This document shows positions 44,906-53,785 of a stretch of DNA of 64,000 bases, piece after piece (positions within the stretch are counted from its first letter, which is position 1; every line of letters starts with the position of its first letter). Origin of the DNA: Enterococcus hulanensis (GTDB lineage: Bacteria > Bacillota > Bacilli > Lactobacillales > Enterococcaceae). Location of the stretch: NCBI RefSeq assembly GCF_005405485.1, contig NZ_BJED01000012.1:1-64000 (forward strand). The letters are read 5' to 3'. Below the pieces are notes generated by a model that worked only from the letters and a program-made list of their open reading frames with translations, was not told the origin of the DNA and searched no databases. The position numbers and the translations under genes are program-made.

Positions 44906-44951
44906 AGAATAAGCCTTACTTGGAAACCGGTTTCCAAGTAAGGCTTATTCT
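44906..44951 (-). terminator. 46 bp perfect palindrome: regulator terminator carrying a LacI operator
   Basis: Arms of 23 bases are perfect reverse complements, centred at 44928/44929. The middle reads TTGGAAACCGGTTTCCAA, a perfect version of the operators in the nearby promoter. Read leftwards from the regulator gene the palindrome is followed by TTTTT, so as RNA it can act as a terminator, while as DNA it can bind the regulator. Confidence 0.85.
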
Positions 44952-44979
44952 AAAAAAATTATTTCGAAAAATAACTAAA

Positions 44980-45963
44980 TTAAACTGACTTTCGCCAGCG
45001 AATATCTGACGGAACGATAATTTCCTGCATTTCCTTTGGTTCCTTCAACAATTCTAAAAGATTTTGAGCAGCAATTTTTCCAATCTTTTTTGATGGCTGC
45101 TCGATACTGGTAACCCCTGGGCCCACCAACTCGGTTAAGTTCCAATCGTCAAACCCTGTGATACCGATTTTTTCAGGTATTTGTATTCCTTCTTTAATTA
45201 ATAAAGCCAAAACATCCATCAACACTCGACCATTAGAGGCAAAGAGCAGACTTTTCTCGTCACTATTAAATGTAGGCTGCAGCAACTCTGGCAGCTGCTC
45301 TTCGTTGGTTACCTCGATCAATTTACAAGTTTTTCCATCCGCCAAAACCGTTTTTCTGACCGTTTGATATCGTAGTTCCCGCGTACTTACATCCTTGACT
45401 GGTTCACTTACGACCACGATATTTTCATACCCTTTTTTTAACGCCTTTTCCAATACTTCCTGTGTTGCCTCAATATTATTCGTCATTACAGAGGTCCATT
45501 TTTCCGGTTCTGTTTGACGATCCACCAATAAAAGCGGGATATTGCGTTCTGTAACGAATTCATAGTTGGCAGATTGTCGTGATGATGGCTGCAGTATGAT
45601 TCCTTCTACACTTTGATCTAACAATTTCTCCAACAGATCTTTTTCTTGGGTTACTGAATTGGCTGCATCCATAATAATCATTTGATAACCATTTTCCTCA
45701 AGCACAGAACCGATTCCCTTTAATAGCAAAGAAGAATAGAGATTAGAAATATCCGCCACAACGACACCAATCAAGTAACTATGCTTTGATTTCAATGCTT
45801 GGGCTTGCTTACTAGGTCGGTAATTTAAACGCTCGATAACTTCAGCGATCCTTGCTTTTGTTTCCTTGGACATATTGCCATAGTTATTATTCAAAAATCT
45901 TGAGATCGTCGTTTTTGATACGCCTGCTTCTTCCGCGACCTCTTTGATAGTAATTTTTTTCAT
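44980..45963 (-). CDS. LacI-family repressor of the sugar-acid operon (KdgR-like)
   Basis: 327 residues. N-terminal helix-turn-helix ITIKEVAEEAGVSKTTISRFLN and hinge LNYRPSKQAQALKSK, then a periplasmic-binding-protein-like sensor (LIGVVVADISNLYSSLLLKG, VEGIILQPSS, IGITGFDDWNLTELVGPGVTSIEQP). It lies directly upstream of the operon it most likely controls, on the same strand, with matching CCGG-centred operators in between. KDG or a phosphorylated relative is a plausible inducer by analogy with KdgR. Confidence 0.92.
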   Translation of the reverse strand: MKKITIKEVAEEAGVSKTTISRFLNNNYGNMSKETKARIAEVIERLNYRPSKQAQALKSKHSYLIGVVVADISNLYSSLLLKGIGSVLEENGYQMIIMDAANSVTQEKDLLEKLLDQSVEGIILQPSSRQSANYEFVTERNIPLLLVDRQTEPEKWTSVMTNNIEATQEVLEKALKKGYENIVVVSEPVKDVSTRELRYQTVRKTVLADGKTCKLIEVTNEEQLPELLQPTFNSDEKSLLFASNGRVLMDVLALLIKEGIQIPEKIGITGFDDWNLTELVGPGVTSIEQPSKKIGKIAAQNLLELLKEPKEMQEIIVPSDIRWRKSV

Positions 45964-46203
45964 TTTGCATCTCCAACTGTCTTTTTTATCATTGTAGCGA
46001 ATTTCAGATCGAATGGAAAGATAACCATCCTTGCTTTTGTGTTATTGCAGCACTCAGTACTTAAAATGAAACATTGTTGGCAGGCAATTACTGCTCAAAT
46101 TATTTGAAGTTACCTATCATTTGTAAGTATTTCCAAAATGTTGGTGATGTTTTGCTTTTTTTCTTTTATACTAAGTATAATCGAATCCATTAGGAGTGAG
46201 TTT

Positions 46204-46992
46204 ATGAAGGACTATCGCGTGGCTTTTTTTGATATTGATGGGACATTAGTGGACAATCAGCTGCCACATCACCTGTCTTTTCTGGAGCGAATTCCAGAGT
46301 CAGCGAAACAAGCGCTAAAACAATTAAAAGAAAACAACATTGAGCCCGTGATTGCTTCTGGAAGACATCATCAAGTAATTGATGATTTTGCCTCTACGTT
46401 GGGGGTGGACAGTATTATCTCTTCCAATGGCAATTGCGTTCATTATCAAGGAAAAATGATCCATCAAAACATTATGTCGCCAACACTAGTTTCGGAGTTG
46501 CTAGAGCATTTACATGAGCGTCAAATTGAGTGTTTGATCGAAACGCCCTACAACCTTTTTTGCTACGATACGAATAAATACATGGGACAGCAAATTGCGA
46601 AAGAAAATATTCTAAAAACTGATGATCCACTGCCAAAAAATATTGTGCAGCTGCTGGTTCCTTGGAATGAATCGATTGATTATCAATTGGAGCAAGATTC
46701 TATTCTAATTGCTGAAAAAGTCGCTCCGGTTGCGGCAAGTATCCATTTGAAAAATGGTACAAAAGCAGATGGAATTCAAAAAATCTGTAAAACTATGAAT
46801 ATTTCTGTAAATCAAGCATTAGCTTTTGGCGATGAAGAGAATGACTTCACTATGTTTGATACCGTTGGCTTTCCAGTTGCGATGGGCAATGCGACTCCCG
46901 CATTGAAAGAAAAAGCTGCACATGTAACCGCCTCAGTCTCTGATGATGGTATTTGGAAAGCTTGTGTAGACTTAGGGTTAATTACAAAATAA
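46204..46992 (+). CDS. Cof-type HAD-superfamily phosphatase
   Basis: 262 residues from the ATG at 46204, with TTAGGAGTGAG upstream. HAD motifs: AFFDIDGTLVDNQ (nucleophile and acid Asp), IASGRH (motif II Ser region), LKNGTKADGIQKI (Lys) and FGDEENDFTMFDTVGFPVAMGNA (metal Asp). Cof-type cap between motifs II and III. It dephosphorylates sugar phosphates or cofactors of unknown identity. Convergent with citZ, sharing a terminator. Confidence 0.9.
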   Translation: MKDYRVAFFDIDGTLVDNQLPHHLSFLERIPESAKQALKQLKENNIEPVIASGRHHQVIDDFASTLGVDSIISSNGNCVHYQGKMIHQNIMSPTLVSELLEHLHERQIECLIETPYNLFCYDTNKYMGQQIAKENILKTDDPLPKNIVQLLVPWNESIDYQLEQDSILIAEKVAPVAASIHLKNGTKADGIQKICKTMNISVNQALAFGDEENDFTMFDTVGFPVAMGNATPALKEKAAHVTASVSDDGIWKACVDLGLITK

Positions 46993-46993
46993 A

Positions 46994-47032
46994 AAAATTC
47001 CGTCAGAATAAAATCTGACGGAATTTTTTTAA
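46994..47032. terminator. Bidirectional terminator, HAD phosphatase and citZ
   Basis: AAATTCCGTCAGA and TCTGACGGAATTT form a 13 bp perfect stem with T runs on both sides. It runs into the citZ stop codon. Confidence 0.9.
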
Positions 47033-48372
47033 CGTTCAGTAAGTTCTTGATAATTACGATCCTCGGAAACTTCCATATAAGCTGGTCGAATGATTTTTTG
47101 AACATTAATTAATTCTTCAATTCGATGAGCAGACCATCCTACGATACGCGCAATGGCAAACATTGGTGTATACAGCTCCTGAGGTAAATCTAACATGTGG
47201 TAAACAAAACCGCTGAAGAAATCAATATTAGCACTGACTCCTTTATAGACCTTCCGTCTTTCAGAGATAATCTCTGGGGCTAAACGCTCTACTTTGCGAT
47301 ATAAATTAAACTCAGCGGATGCTTCCGATCCCTTTTCGGTCGCTAATTTTTCTACATAGCGTTTGAAGATTTCAGCACGCGGATCAGATTCAGCGTAAAT
47401 GGCATGTCCCATCCCGTAAATCAATCCTTGCTTATCAAACGCTTCCTTATTTAAGATTTTTTCTAAATAATCACGGATCTCGTTCTCATCTTCACAATTA
47501 CTGACGTTCGCCTTCAAATCTTCCATCATTTGTGTGACTTTGATATTTGCTCCACCATGCTTAGGCCCCTTCAAAGAACCTAGTGCAGCTGCAATTGTCG
47601 AATAAGTATCTGTGCCGCTGGAAGTAACAACTCGAGTCGTAAAGGTCGAATTATTTCCTCCGCCATGTTCCATATGTAAAACTAACGCCATATCTAATGT
47701 TTGTGCCTCTTGGAAAGTGTATTTTTTGTCCGGACGCAACATCGTTAAGATGGCTTCTGCTGTACTCAGGTTTTCATCTGGGCGATGAATGTACATGCTG
47801 TCCCCTTTAGTGTAGTGATTGTACGCATGATAGGAATAGACCGCGATCATTGGAAAAGTAGCAATCAAGGATAAACTTTGATCCAATACGTTCTCAATAC
47901 TGATATCATCTGTCTTATCATCGTAACACCCCAATGTCAGGACGCTTCTGGCCATCATATTCATAATGTTGTGCGAGGGTGCCTTCATAATAACATCACG
48001 TACAAAGTTAGTAGGAAGTGTTCGTCTTTTACCGATCAACGTTCTGAATTCTGCCAATTCGTCTTGGGTCGGCAAGGAGCCAAACAATAACAAATAACTG
48101 ACTTCTTCAAACCCCAAACGCTTTTCTGAGACAAAACCATTTACCAATTCATTAATATCGATTCCGCGATAACGCAACTCGCCATATTTGGAAATGACCT
48201 TGTCACCATCCATAATCTGCGGATGAATCGTAGAAATATTGGTTAAACCAGCTAAAACTCCTTTACCATCGAGGTCGCGCAAGCCTTTTTTTACATTATG
48301 TTTCCTATATAAAGAAGCCTCTAAATAGTCCTCTTTTCGGCATACGTCAGCCATTTGGTTCAAATCTAACAT
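47029..48372 (-). CDS. citZ: Citrate synthase
   Basis: 447 residues, longer than Bacillus CitZ (about 370), like the clostridial/streptococcal branch with an N-terminal extension. Catalytic residues: VLHMEHGGGNNSTFT (His), GPKHGGANIKV (second His) and GMGHAIYAESDPRA with the Asp. It condenses oxaloacetate and acetyl-CoA. Divergent from acnA-icd across 169 bases. The start ATG follows AGGAGG. With acnA and icd it forms the route to 2-oxoglutarate. Confidence 0.94.
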   Translation of the reverse strand: MLDLNQMADVCRKEDYLEASLYRKHNVKKGLRDLDGKGVLAGLTNISTIHPQIMDGDKVISKYGELRYRGIDINELVNGFVSEKRLGFEEVSYLLLFGSLPTQDELAEFRTLIGKRRTLPTNFVRDVIMKAPSHNIMNMMARSVLTLGCYDDKTDDISIENVLDQSLSLIATFPMIAVYSYHAYNHYTKGDSMYIHRPDENLSTAEAILTMLRPDKKYTFQEAQTLDMALVLHMEHGGGNNSTFTTRVVTSSGTDTYSTIAAALGSLKGPKHGGANIKVTQMMEDLKANVSNCEDENEIRDYLEKILNKEAFDKQGLIYGMGHAIYAESDPRAEIFKRYVEKLATEKGSEASAEFNLYRKVERLAPEIISERRKVYKGVSANIDFFSGFVYHMLDLPQELYTPMFAIARIVGWSAHRIEELINVQKIIRPAYMEVSEDRNYQELTER

Positions 48373-48420
48373 CTCTGTGTCCTCCTAACCATTTTAATTT
48401 TAACAATCGGGTTAAGAAAC

Positions 48421-48494
48421 ATTATAACACCATTGGCGTAAAATGAAATAGTTTTAATAATTTCATTTACTTTCTTTTTTTTTATTCGTATAAT
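48421..48494. promoter_or_regulatory. Divergent citZ / acnA promoter region with inverted repeat
   Basis: Rightward TATAAT lies at 48489-48494 and leftward TATAAT at 48421-48426. Between them an inverted repeat with 9-base arms, AAATGAAAT (48441-48449) and ATTTCATTT (48460-48468), covers both expected -35 positions, neither of which is a good -35. This fits joint control of both transcripts by one regulator. The arms resemble those at the lacD promoter. Inference. Confidence 0.55.
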
Positions 48495-48541
48495 AAACCC
48501 AACTGATTTTAAACGATAACGTATTCAGGAGGGATTTTGTA

Positions 48542-51193
48542 TTGAACTGGAAAAAAGAGCTTTTCGTCAATGACGAACATTATACATACTTTGATCTTTC
48601 ATCAATTGTCGATACGTACCAGAAAAAAATCGCTGATTACCCATTCAGCATACGAGTAATGCTAGAAAGTTTGGCGCGTCATCAGGAACTTTCAGATTTA
48701 GAAAATCTGATTGCCTTTGATGCAAAACAGCCATTTGGCGTGGTTCCATTTCGCCCATCACGCGTTGTTTTACAAGACTTTACCGGCGTGCCTGCAGTAG
48801 TCGATCTCGCAGCTATGCGTGATGCTGTGGTAAAACTTGGCGGAAATCCCAGAGTTATCAATCCTGAGATTCCCGTTACTTTAGTCGTAGACCACTCTGT
48901 ACAGGTCGATTGCGCAGGGACTGAGGACAGTTTAGCTTATAACACTGAAAAAGAATTTGAACGAAACCATGAACGCTATCAATTTCTTAAATGGGCTCAA
49001 CAAGCCTTCGATAATTTCGAAGTCGTTCCGCCCGAAACAGGGATCATTCACCAAGTCAATCTTGAGTATTTGTCGGATGTCATTTTAAAAAATAATGAAA
49101 ATCTGCTTTTCCCTGATTCTTTAGAAGGAACGGACTCCCATACTACGATGATCAACGGATTAGGCGTGCTTGGTTGGGGGGTTGGCGGTATCGAAGCAGA
49201 AGCCGCAATCTTAGGTGAAGCTTCTTATTTTCCTACACCTGAAGTAATCGGTGTGGAATTGACTGGAACATTGAGTCCGGGGGCTACGGCTACGGACTTA
49301 GCTCTTTACTTGACTGAACTTTTACGTAACGAAAAAGTTGTCGGCAAGTTTGTGGAATATTTCGGAACTGGATACAAAACTTTAAGCCTTTCCGACCGTG
49401 CAACGATCGCCAACATGGCGCCTGAGTATGGTGCTACTTGCGGATTTTGCCCGATCGATGAAGAGACACTAAATTATCTTCGTTTAACTGGCCGTTCAGA
49501 AGAACAGGTCAAATTAGTAGAGGCTTATGCAAAACAAAATCAACTATTTTATGATGGTAATGAAACACCGATCTATACCCGCGTGATCAAACTAGACCTT
49601 TCGACTGTGCACTCTTCTGTCGCTGGTCCAAAACGGCCGCAGGATCGAATCCCATTAGCTGATGTAGCAGACAATTTCGAAGCCTCATTGACGAATCCAA
49701 GCGGGCCCAAAGGATTTGGTCTAAACTCAGATGAGCTTGATCGCAAAGAAAAGATCCAAGGAACTGATAATGCAATTGAAACTGGTGATTTGGCTTTAGC
49801 AGCTATCACTAGTTGTACTAATACCAGCAATCCGTCTGTCATGGTCGCTGCCGGTTTATTAGCTAAAAAAGCAGTGGCGTTAGGGCTAAAAGTTCCATCA
49901 ACGATCAAAACTTCTTTGGCGCCGGGTTCAAAAATTGTGACTCAATATCTTGAAAAAGGAAATCTCTTAGACCCCTTAGCTGAACTAGGATTTGATATTG
50001 TAGGATACGGCTGTACAACTTGTATCGGAAATTCCGGCCCGCTAGATGCAGAGATCGAAACTACCTTAAAGGAAAGTGAACTGGTCGTTTCGGCTGTCTT
50101 GTCCGGTAATCGAAATTTTGAAGGACGTATCCACCCATTGATCAAAGCAAATTACTTAGCTTCACCCCCGTTAGTAATTGCTTACGCTTTAGCTGGTTCC
50201 ATCAAAAAAGATTTAACAAAAGAACCGCTGGCTGAAATTGACGGAAAAAAAATCTATTTATCAGACTTGTGGCCTTCTCAAGAAGAAGTGAATGACTACA
50301 TCAATGATTTCTTAAACCCTGAAGATTTCCGAGAAGCATATAAAAACGTTTATCAATCAAACGAACGCTGGAACAGAATCGAGACCTCTGAAGGTGATTG
50401 CTATGATTGGGACGATGCGTCAACATATATTGCAAATCCACCTTTCTTCACAAATCTTGGTCAAACGAAAAATGAAGAAAATCCGTTAGCCAACTTGCAA
50501 GTCTTAGCTAAATTTGGTGATTCGGTTACTACCGACCACATTTCCCCAGCCGGAAATATCGGACTTCAATCGCCTGCAGGCAAATACTTGAAGGATCGTG
50601 GATTAGCCTATAAGGATTTCAACTCGTTCGGCTCTAGACGAGGCAATCATGAAGTGATGATGCGTGGTACTTTTGGAAATATTCGGATTCAAAATCAATT
50701 AACGCCTGAAGTAACAGGCGGTTATACAAAACTAGCTACTACAGGTGAAGAGTTATCAATTTACGATGCAGCAATGCAGTACCAAAAAGAAGGCATCGGT
50801 ACAATCATTCTTGCCGGAAAAGATTATGGAATGGGTTCATCTCGTGACTGGGCGGCAAAAGGAACAAATCTCCTAGGTGTCAAAGCTGTATTGGCAGAAA
50901 GCTATGAGCGAATTCATCGCAGTAACTTAGTAATGATGGGCGTCATTCCTTTTGAATACCTTCCGGGCGAAACAGCCGATTCACTTGGTTTGACTGGTTT
51001 GGAAAACTTCAGCTTTGATTTCCCTGCTGAGCCGACCATCAATCAAATCATCGATGTGACTGCTAAAGGAGAGAACGATATCCATTTCCAAGCAAAATTA
51101 CGTTTTGATTCTGAGGCTGATATTGCTTATTGGAAAAACCAAGGGATCTTGCCTTTAGTTATCAATAAAAAAATGCAGAAGGAGCAAGCTTAA
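48542..51193 (+). CDS. acnA: Aconitate hydratase A
   Basis: 883 residues, typical AcnA length. Iron-sulfur cysteines: [11 protein letters not shown] and [14 protein letters not shown]. Other signatures: [62 protein letters not shown] and [17 protein letters not shown]. It isomerises citrate to isocitrate. The start is TTG at 48542, after AGGAGGGA. Its stop overlaps the icd start by one base (TAATG). Confidence 0.96.
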   Translation: MNWKKELFVNDEHYTYFDLSSIVDTYQKKIADYPFSIRVMLESLARHQELSDLENLIAFDAKQPFGVVPFRPSRVVLQDFTGVPAVVDLAAMRDAVVKLGGNPRVINPEIPVTLVVDHSVQVDCAGTEDSLAYNTEKEFERNHERYQFLKWAQQAFDNFEVVPPETGIIHQVNLEYLSDVILKNNENLLFPDSLEGTDSHTTMINGLGVLGWGVGGIEAEAAILGEASYFPTPEVIGVELTGTLSPGATATDLALYLTELLRNEKVVGKFVEYFGTGYKTLSLSDRATIANMAPEYGATCGFCPIDEETLNYLRLTGRSEEQVKLVEAYAKQNQLFYDGNETPIYTRVIKLDLSTVHSSVAGPKRPQDRIPLADVADNFEASLTNPSGPKGFGLNSDELDRKEKIQGTDNAIETGDLALAAITSCTNTSNPSVMVAAGLLAKKAVALGLKVPSTIKTSLAPGSKIVTQYLEKGNLLDPLAELGFDIVGYGCTTCIGNSGPLDAEIETTLKESELVVSAVLSGNRNFEGRIHPLIKANYLASPPLVIAYALAGSIKKDLTKEPLAEIDGKKIYLSDLWPSQEEVNDYINDFLNPEDFREAYKNVYQSNERWNRIETSEGDCYDWDDASTYIANPPFFTNLGQTKNEENPLANLQVLAKFGDSVTTDHISPAGNIGLQSPAGKYLKDRGLAYKDFNSFGSRRGNHEVMMRGTFGNIRIQNQLTPEVTGGYTKLATTGEELSIYDAAMQYQKEGIGTIILAGKDYGMGSSRDWAAKGTNLLGVKAVLAESYERIHRSNLVMMGVIPFEYLPGETADSLGLTGLENFSFDFPAEPTINQIIDVTAKGENDIHFQAKLRFDSEADIAYWKNQGILPLVINKKMQKEQA

Positions 51194-52428
51194 TGACAAA
51201 CACAGTTAATCCAATTATCCCCTACATCGAAGGCGATGGAATTGGACCAGAAATTTGGCAGGCAACAAAAAAAGTTATTGATGCGGCAGTCTCCTCAGCA
51301 TATAAGAATGAGAAAAAGATCGACTGGCTGGAAATTCTTGCTGGTGAAAAAGCCTTCAATCAAACCGGCACTTGGCTTCCTAACGAAACCCTTGAAGCCA
51401 TCAAAAAACATAAAGTTGCGATCAAGGGACCTTTGACTACTCCAATCGGAGAGGGATTTCGCTCATTGAATGTTACCTTGCGTCAAGAATTAGATCTTTA
51501 TGCTTGTGTGCGGCCAGTGCGTTACTTTGAAGGAGTCCCTTCTCCTTTGAAGGAGCCTGAAAAAACCGATATGACGATTTTCCGAGAAAATACTGAAGAT
51601 GTATACGCCGGTATTGAATTTTCTAACGGCTCCCAAGAAGTAAAACAGCTTTTAAGCTTTTTAACGGATCAATTATCGGTCACTAAAGTTCGCTTTCCGG
51701 CGACAAGTGCTCTGGGAATCAAACCAATCTCTAAAGAAGGCAGTGAACGTTTAGTCGCAGCTGCTTTAGACTATGCCATTGAGCAAGAAAAAACACGTGT
51801 AACATTGGTTCATAAAGGAAATATTATGAAGTTCACTGAAGGCGGCTTTAAAAAATGGGGGTATGATTATATCGATAAGCATTATCCTCAAGCTTTCACG
51901 ATACATCACTATAATCAGATTTCAGAGGAGTCCACAGTTGAAAAAGCTGATGAAGCCTTAGCAAAAGCTAGAGCAGCCGGAAAAATTATCGTTGATGATG
52001 TGATCGCTGATAATTTTCTGCAGCAGATTCTTCTATATCCAGAAAAGTATCAAGTTGTTGCAACGACCAATTTAAATGGTGATTATATTTCAGATGCCCT
52101 AGCAGCTCAAGTCGGCGGGATTGGGATCTCACCAGGTGCGAACATCAATTATAAAACGGGGCACGCTATTTTTGAGGCGACTCATGGTACTGCTCCAGAT
52201 ATCGCTGGTAAAGGCTGGGCTAATCCTTGCTCCCTGCTCCTTTCGGCTGTCATGATGTTAGATCATCTTGGCTGGTTTGAGGCAAGTCAAAAAGTTACCA
52301 AAGCCATCGAACAAGCGCTTCAAAATAATCAGATGACTCATGATTTCGCTCAAATGCTAGACATTGAAGAACTATCAACAACTGAATTTGCTGATTATTT
52401 AATCGCTTCTATTCAAAATAAACAATAA
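51193..52428 (+). CDS. icd: Isocitrate dehydrogenase, probably NAD-dependent
   Basis: 411 residues. Substrate loop [30 protein letters not shown] is as in E. coli Icd, including the phosphorylatable Ser. Coenzyme site: [14 protein letters not shown] has Asp336-Ile337 where NADP enzymes have Lys-Tyr, Ala where they have Val351, and THDFAQ (His and Gln) where they have Tyr391 and Arg395. This is the pattern of NAD-linked enzymes. It makes 2-oxoglutarate. Translationally coupled to acnA. Confidence 0.94.
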   Translation: MTNTVNPIIPYIEGDGIGPEIWQATKKVIDAAVSSAYKNEKKIDWLEILAGEKAFNQTGTWLPNETLEAIKKHKVAIKGPLTTPIGEGFRSLNVTLRQELDLYACVRPVRYFEGVPSPLKEPEKTDMTIFRENTEDVYAGIEFSNGSQEVKQLLSFLTDQLSVTKVRFPATSALGIKPISKEGSERLVAAALDYAIEQEKTRVTLVHKGNIMKFTEGGFKKWGYDYIDKHYPQAFTIHHYNQISEESTVEKADEALAKARAAGKIIVDDVIADNFLQQILLYPEKYQVVATTNLNGDYISDALAAQVGGIGISPGANINYKTGHAIFEATHGTAPDIAGKGWANPCSLLLSAVMMLDHLGWFEASQKVTKAIEQALQNNQMTHDFAQMLDIEELSTTEFADYLIASIQNKQ

Positions 52429-52434
52429 TACAGA

Positions 52435-52480
52435 TATAACCCCATGGCAGCAAGCTTAGCCATGGGGTTATACGTGTTTA
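52435..52480 (+). terminator. Hairpin ending the acnA-icd operon
   Basis: TATAACCCCATGGC and GCCATGGGGTTATA form a 14 bp perfect stem (52435-52472). The T run after it is poor, so termination may depend on the second hairpin downstream. Confidence 0.75.
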
Positions 52481-52582
52481 TTCTACTTAATAGGATAGTT
52501 TTTCAAAATAAATAAACTATTTTTTTGATAATATATAAAAAAAGGCGACGTTATTTAATATCCATCGATATTTAGCGCACCA

Positions 52583-52622
52583 AAAAGCCCGCTCAGAAAG
52601 AATATTCTAAGCGGGCTTTTAA
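52583..52622. terminator. Terminator of the 75-residue gene, bidirectional
   Basis: AAAAGCCCGCT and AGCGGGCTTTT form an 11 bp stem with further inner pairing. Located between convergent genes. Confidence 0.88.
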
Positions 52623-52636
52623 AACAGGACGGTCGA

Positions 52637-52864
52637 TTAACTAAAGAAACATTCTCTAGAAATAATCCCTGCTACTTCACTATATTTGATCAATACTTGA
52701 CCATTTACTTGATCAATCTTATCTGCATCCAATCCGTAAAAGCGCTCAACATTTACGATGCAGCCATTAGCTTCTTTACGGATCACCTCTCCAATGATCG
52801 GCCGAGCAAAATCAGTCTTACGGCACTCATAGCTTTCCCCTACAATAATCGCTTCTTTATTCAT
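52637..52864 (-). CDS. Small protein of unknown function, paralogue of the gene at 9181
   Basis: 75 residues, soluble. It shares with the 74-residue protein at 9181 the landmarks YEC, Gly-Val/Glu-Val, Asn then a VNV strand, Asp-Ala or Asp-Lys, Asn-x-x-Leu/Val-Leu-x-Lys-Tyr and a late Glu-Cys. Identity is modest but the spacing is kept. The ribosome site AGGTGG lies 6-7 bases from the ATG. It has its own terminator. Perhaps a small beta-barrel (KOW-like) protein; that is a guess. Confidence 0.7.
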   Translation of the reverse strand: MNKEAIIVGESYECRKTDFARPIIGEVIRKEANGCIVNVERFYGLDADKIDQVNGQVLIKYSEVAGIISRECFFS

Positions 52865-52981
52865 TCAACCACCTCATAAACGTTTTATACTACACTTATA
52901 TAGTAGCATTAAGTGGATTAAAAAACCACATTAAGGGTGTTATTTATGAAATAAGCGTATTTTTAAGCAACATTCGTAATT

Positions 52982-53458
52982 TTAACCGATGTTTTCCAGT
53001 AATAATGATACATATTGCTCCAAATAGAATTGATCGATTTGATCATACATACCTATTTCTGAACTATCTAGGTCTAATACTCCGATCAACTGATCACCTT
53101 TTTTCATTGGTACAACAATTTCCGAACGAGCTGCTGAATCGCAAGCAATATAGTTCTTATGTTCTAATACATTTTCGACGATCAAGGTTTGATTCTTCTC
53201 TGCTGATTCACCGCAGACGCCTTTGCCCATGGCGATGTGAACACAGGATACATTTCCTTGGAATGGTCCTAAGATCAATTCGTCATTTTTATAAAGATAA
53301 TAACCAGCGAATACAGTATCCTGTAGTGTCTGATTCAATAATGCTGATGAGTTTGCCAGATTTGCAATCAAATCTGTTTCGCCCTCCAATAATGCTTTTT
53401 GCTGCAATAGTAATAGTTTATATGCTTCTTCCTTCGCTTCTGGGGTTTTCCAACTCAT
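52982..53458 (-). CDS. msrC: Free methionine-(R)-sulfoxide reductase, GAF domain
   Basis: 158 residues, a single GAF domain. The three redox cysteines of the fRMsr family are seen in NVSCVHIAMGKGVCGESAE and KNYIACDSAARSEIVVP; LGPFQG and LIGVLDLDSSEIGMYD complete the signature. It reduces free Met-R-sulfoxide in the cytosol. Monocistronic, with GGAGGAATTG upstream of the ATG. Confidence 0.92.
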   Translation of the reverse strand: MSWKTPEAKEEAYKLLLLQQKALLEGETDLIANLANSSALLNQTLQDTVFAGYYLYKNDELILGPFQGNVSCVHIAMGKGVCGESAEKNQTLIVENVLEHKNYIACDSAARSEIVVPMKKGDQLIGVLDLDSSEIGMYDQIDQFYLEQYVSLLLENIG

Positions 53459-53785
53459 AACAATTCCTCCAATAAAAATACATTTATTTAACTATACCAT
53501 TTTTTTCTTATTTTTAAGTGTATAAAAATTGGCAAGTTTTGGTTTATTCTACCCCAAGGCTAGGAATTGCTCCATTGATTAAAAATAGTTTTTTCAAGTC
53601 AAAAACAGCGGTTTGTTTCAATAAAAACCGCGCTTGTCAAGTGATTTATCACTTATTTCCTCTTGTTATATATTTCATTATCGTTACAATCTATACGGTT
53701 AGATAAAAATTCAAATACTTTACACTTTTTATTCATATCTTCTTATATAATTGAACCCGAAAGATGAAAAAAGTGAGGGAATCCA
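53459..53785. other. Intergenic region before the M23 hydrolase gene
   Basis: About 325 AT-rich bases between two divergent genes. A hairpin GCGGTTT / AAACCGC (53606-53631) followed leftwards by TTTTT has no gene ending near it. A TATAAT at 53746-53751 probably belongs to the promoter of the next gene, though the -35 is unclear. Confidence 0.4.

Noticed and set aside
53606-53631. Terminator-like hairpin with leftward T run
   Set aside because: No leftward gene or RNA could be found upstream of it, so it was only noted within the intergenic entry.
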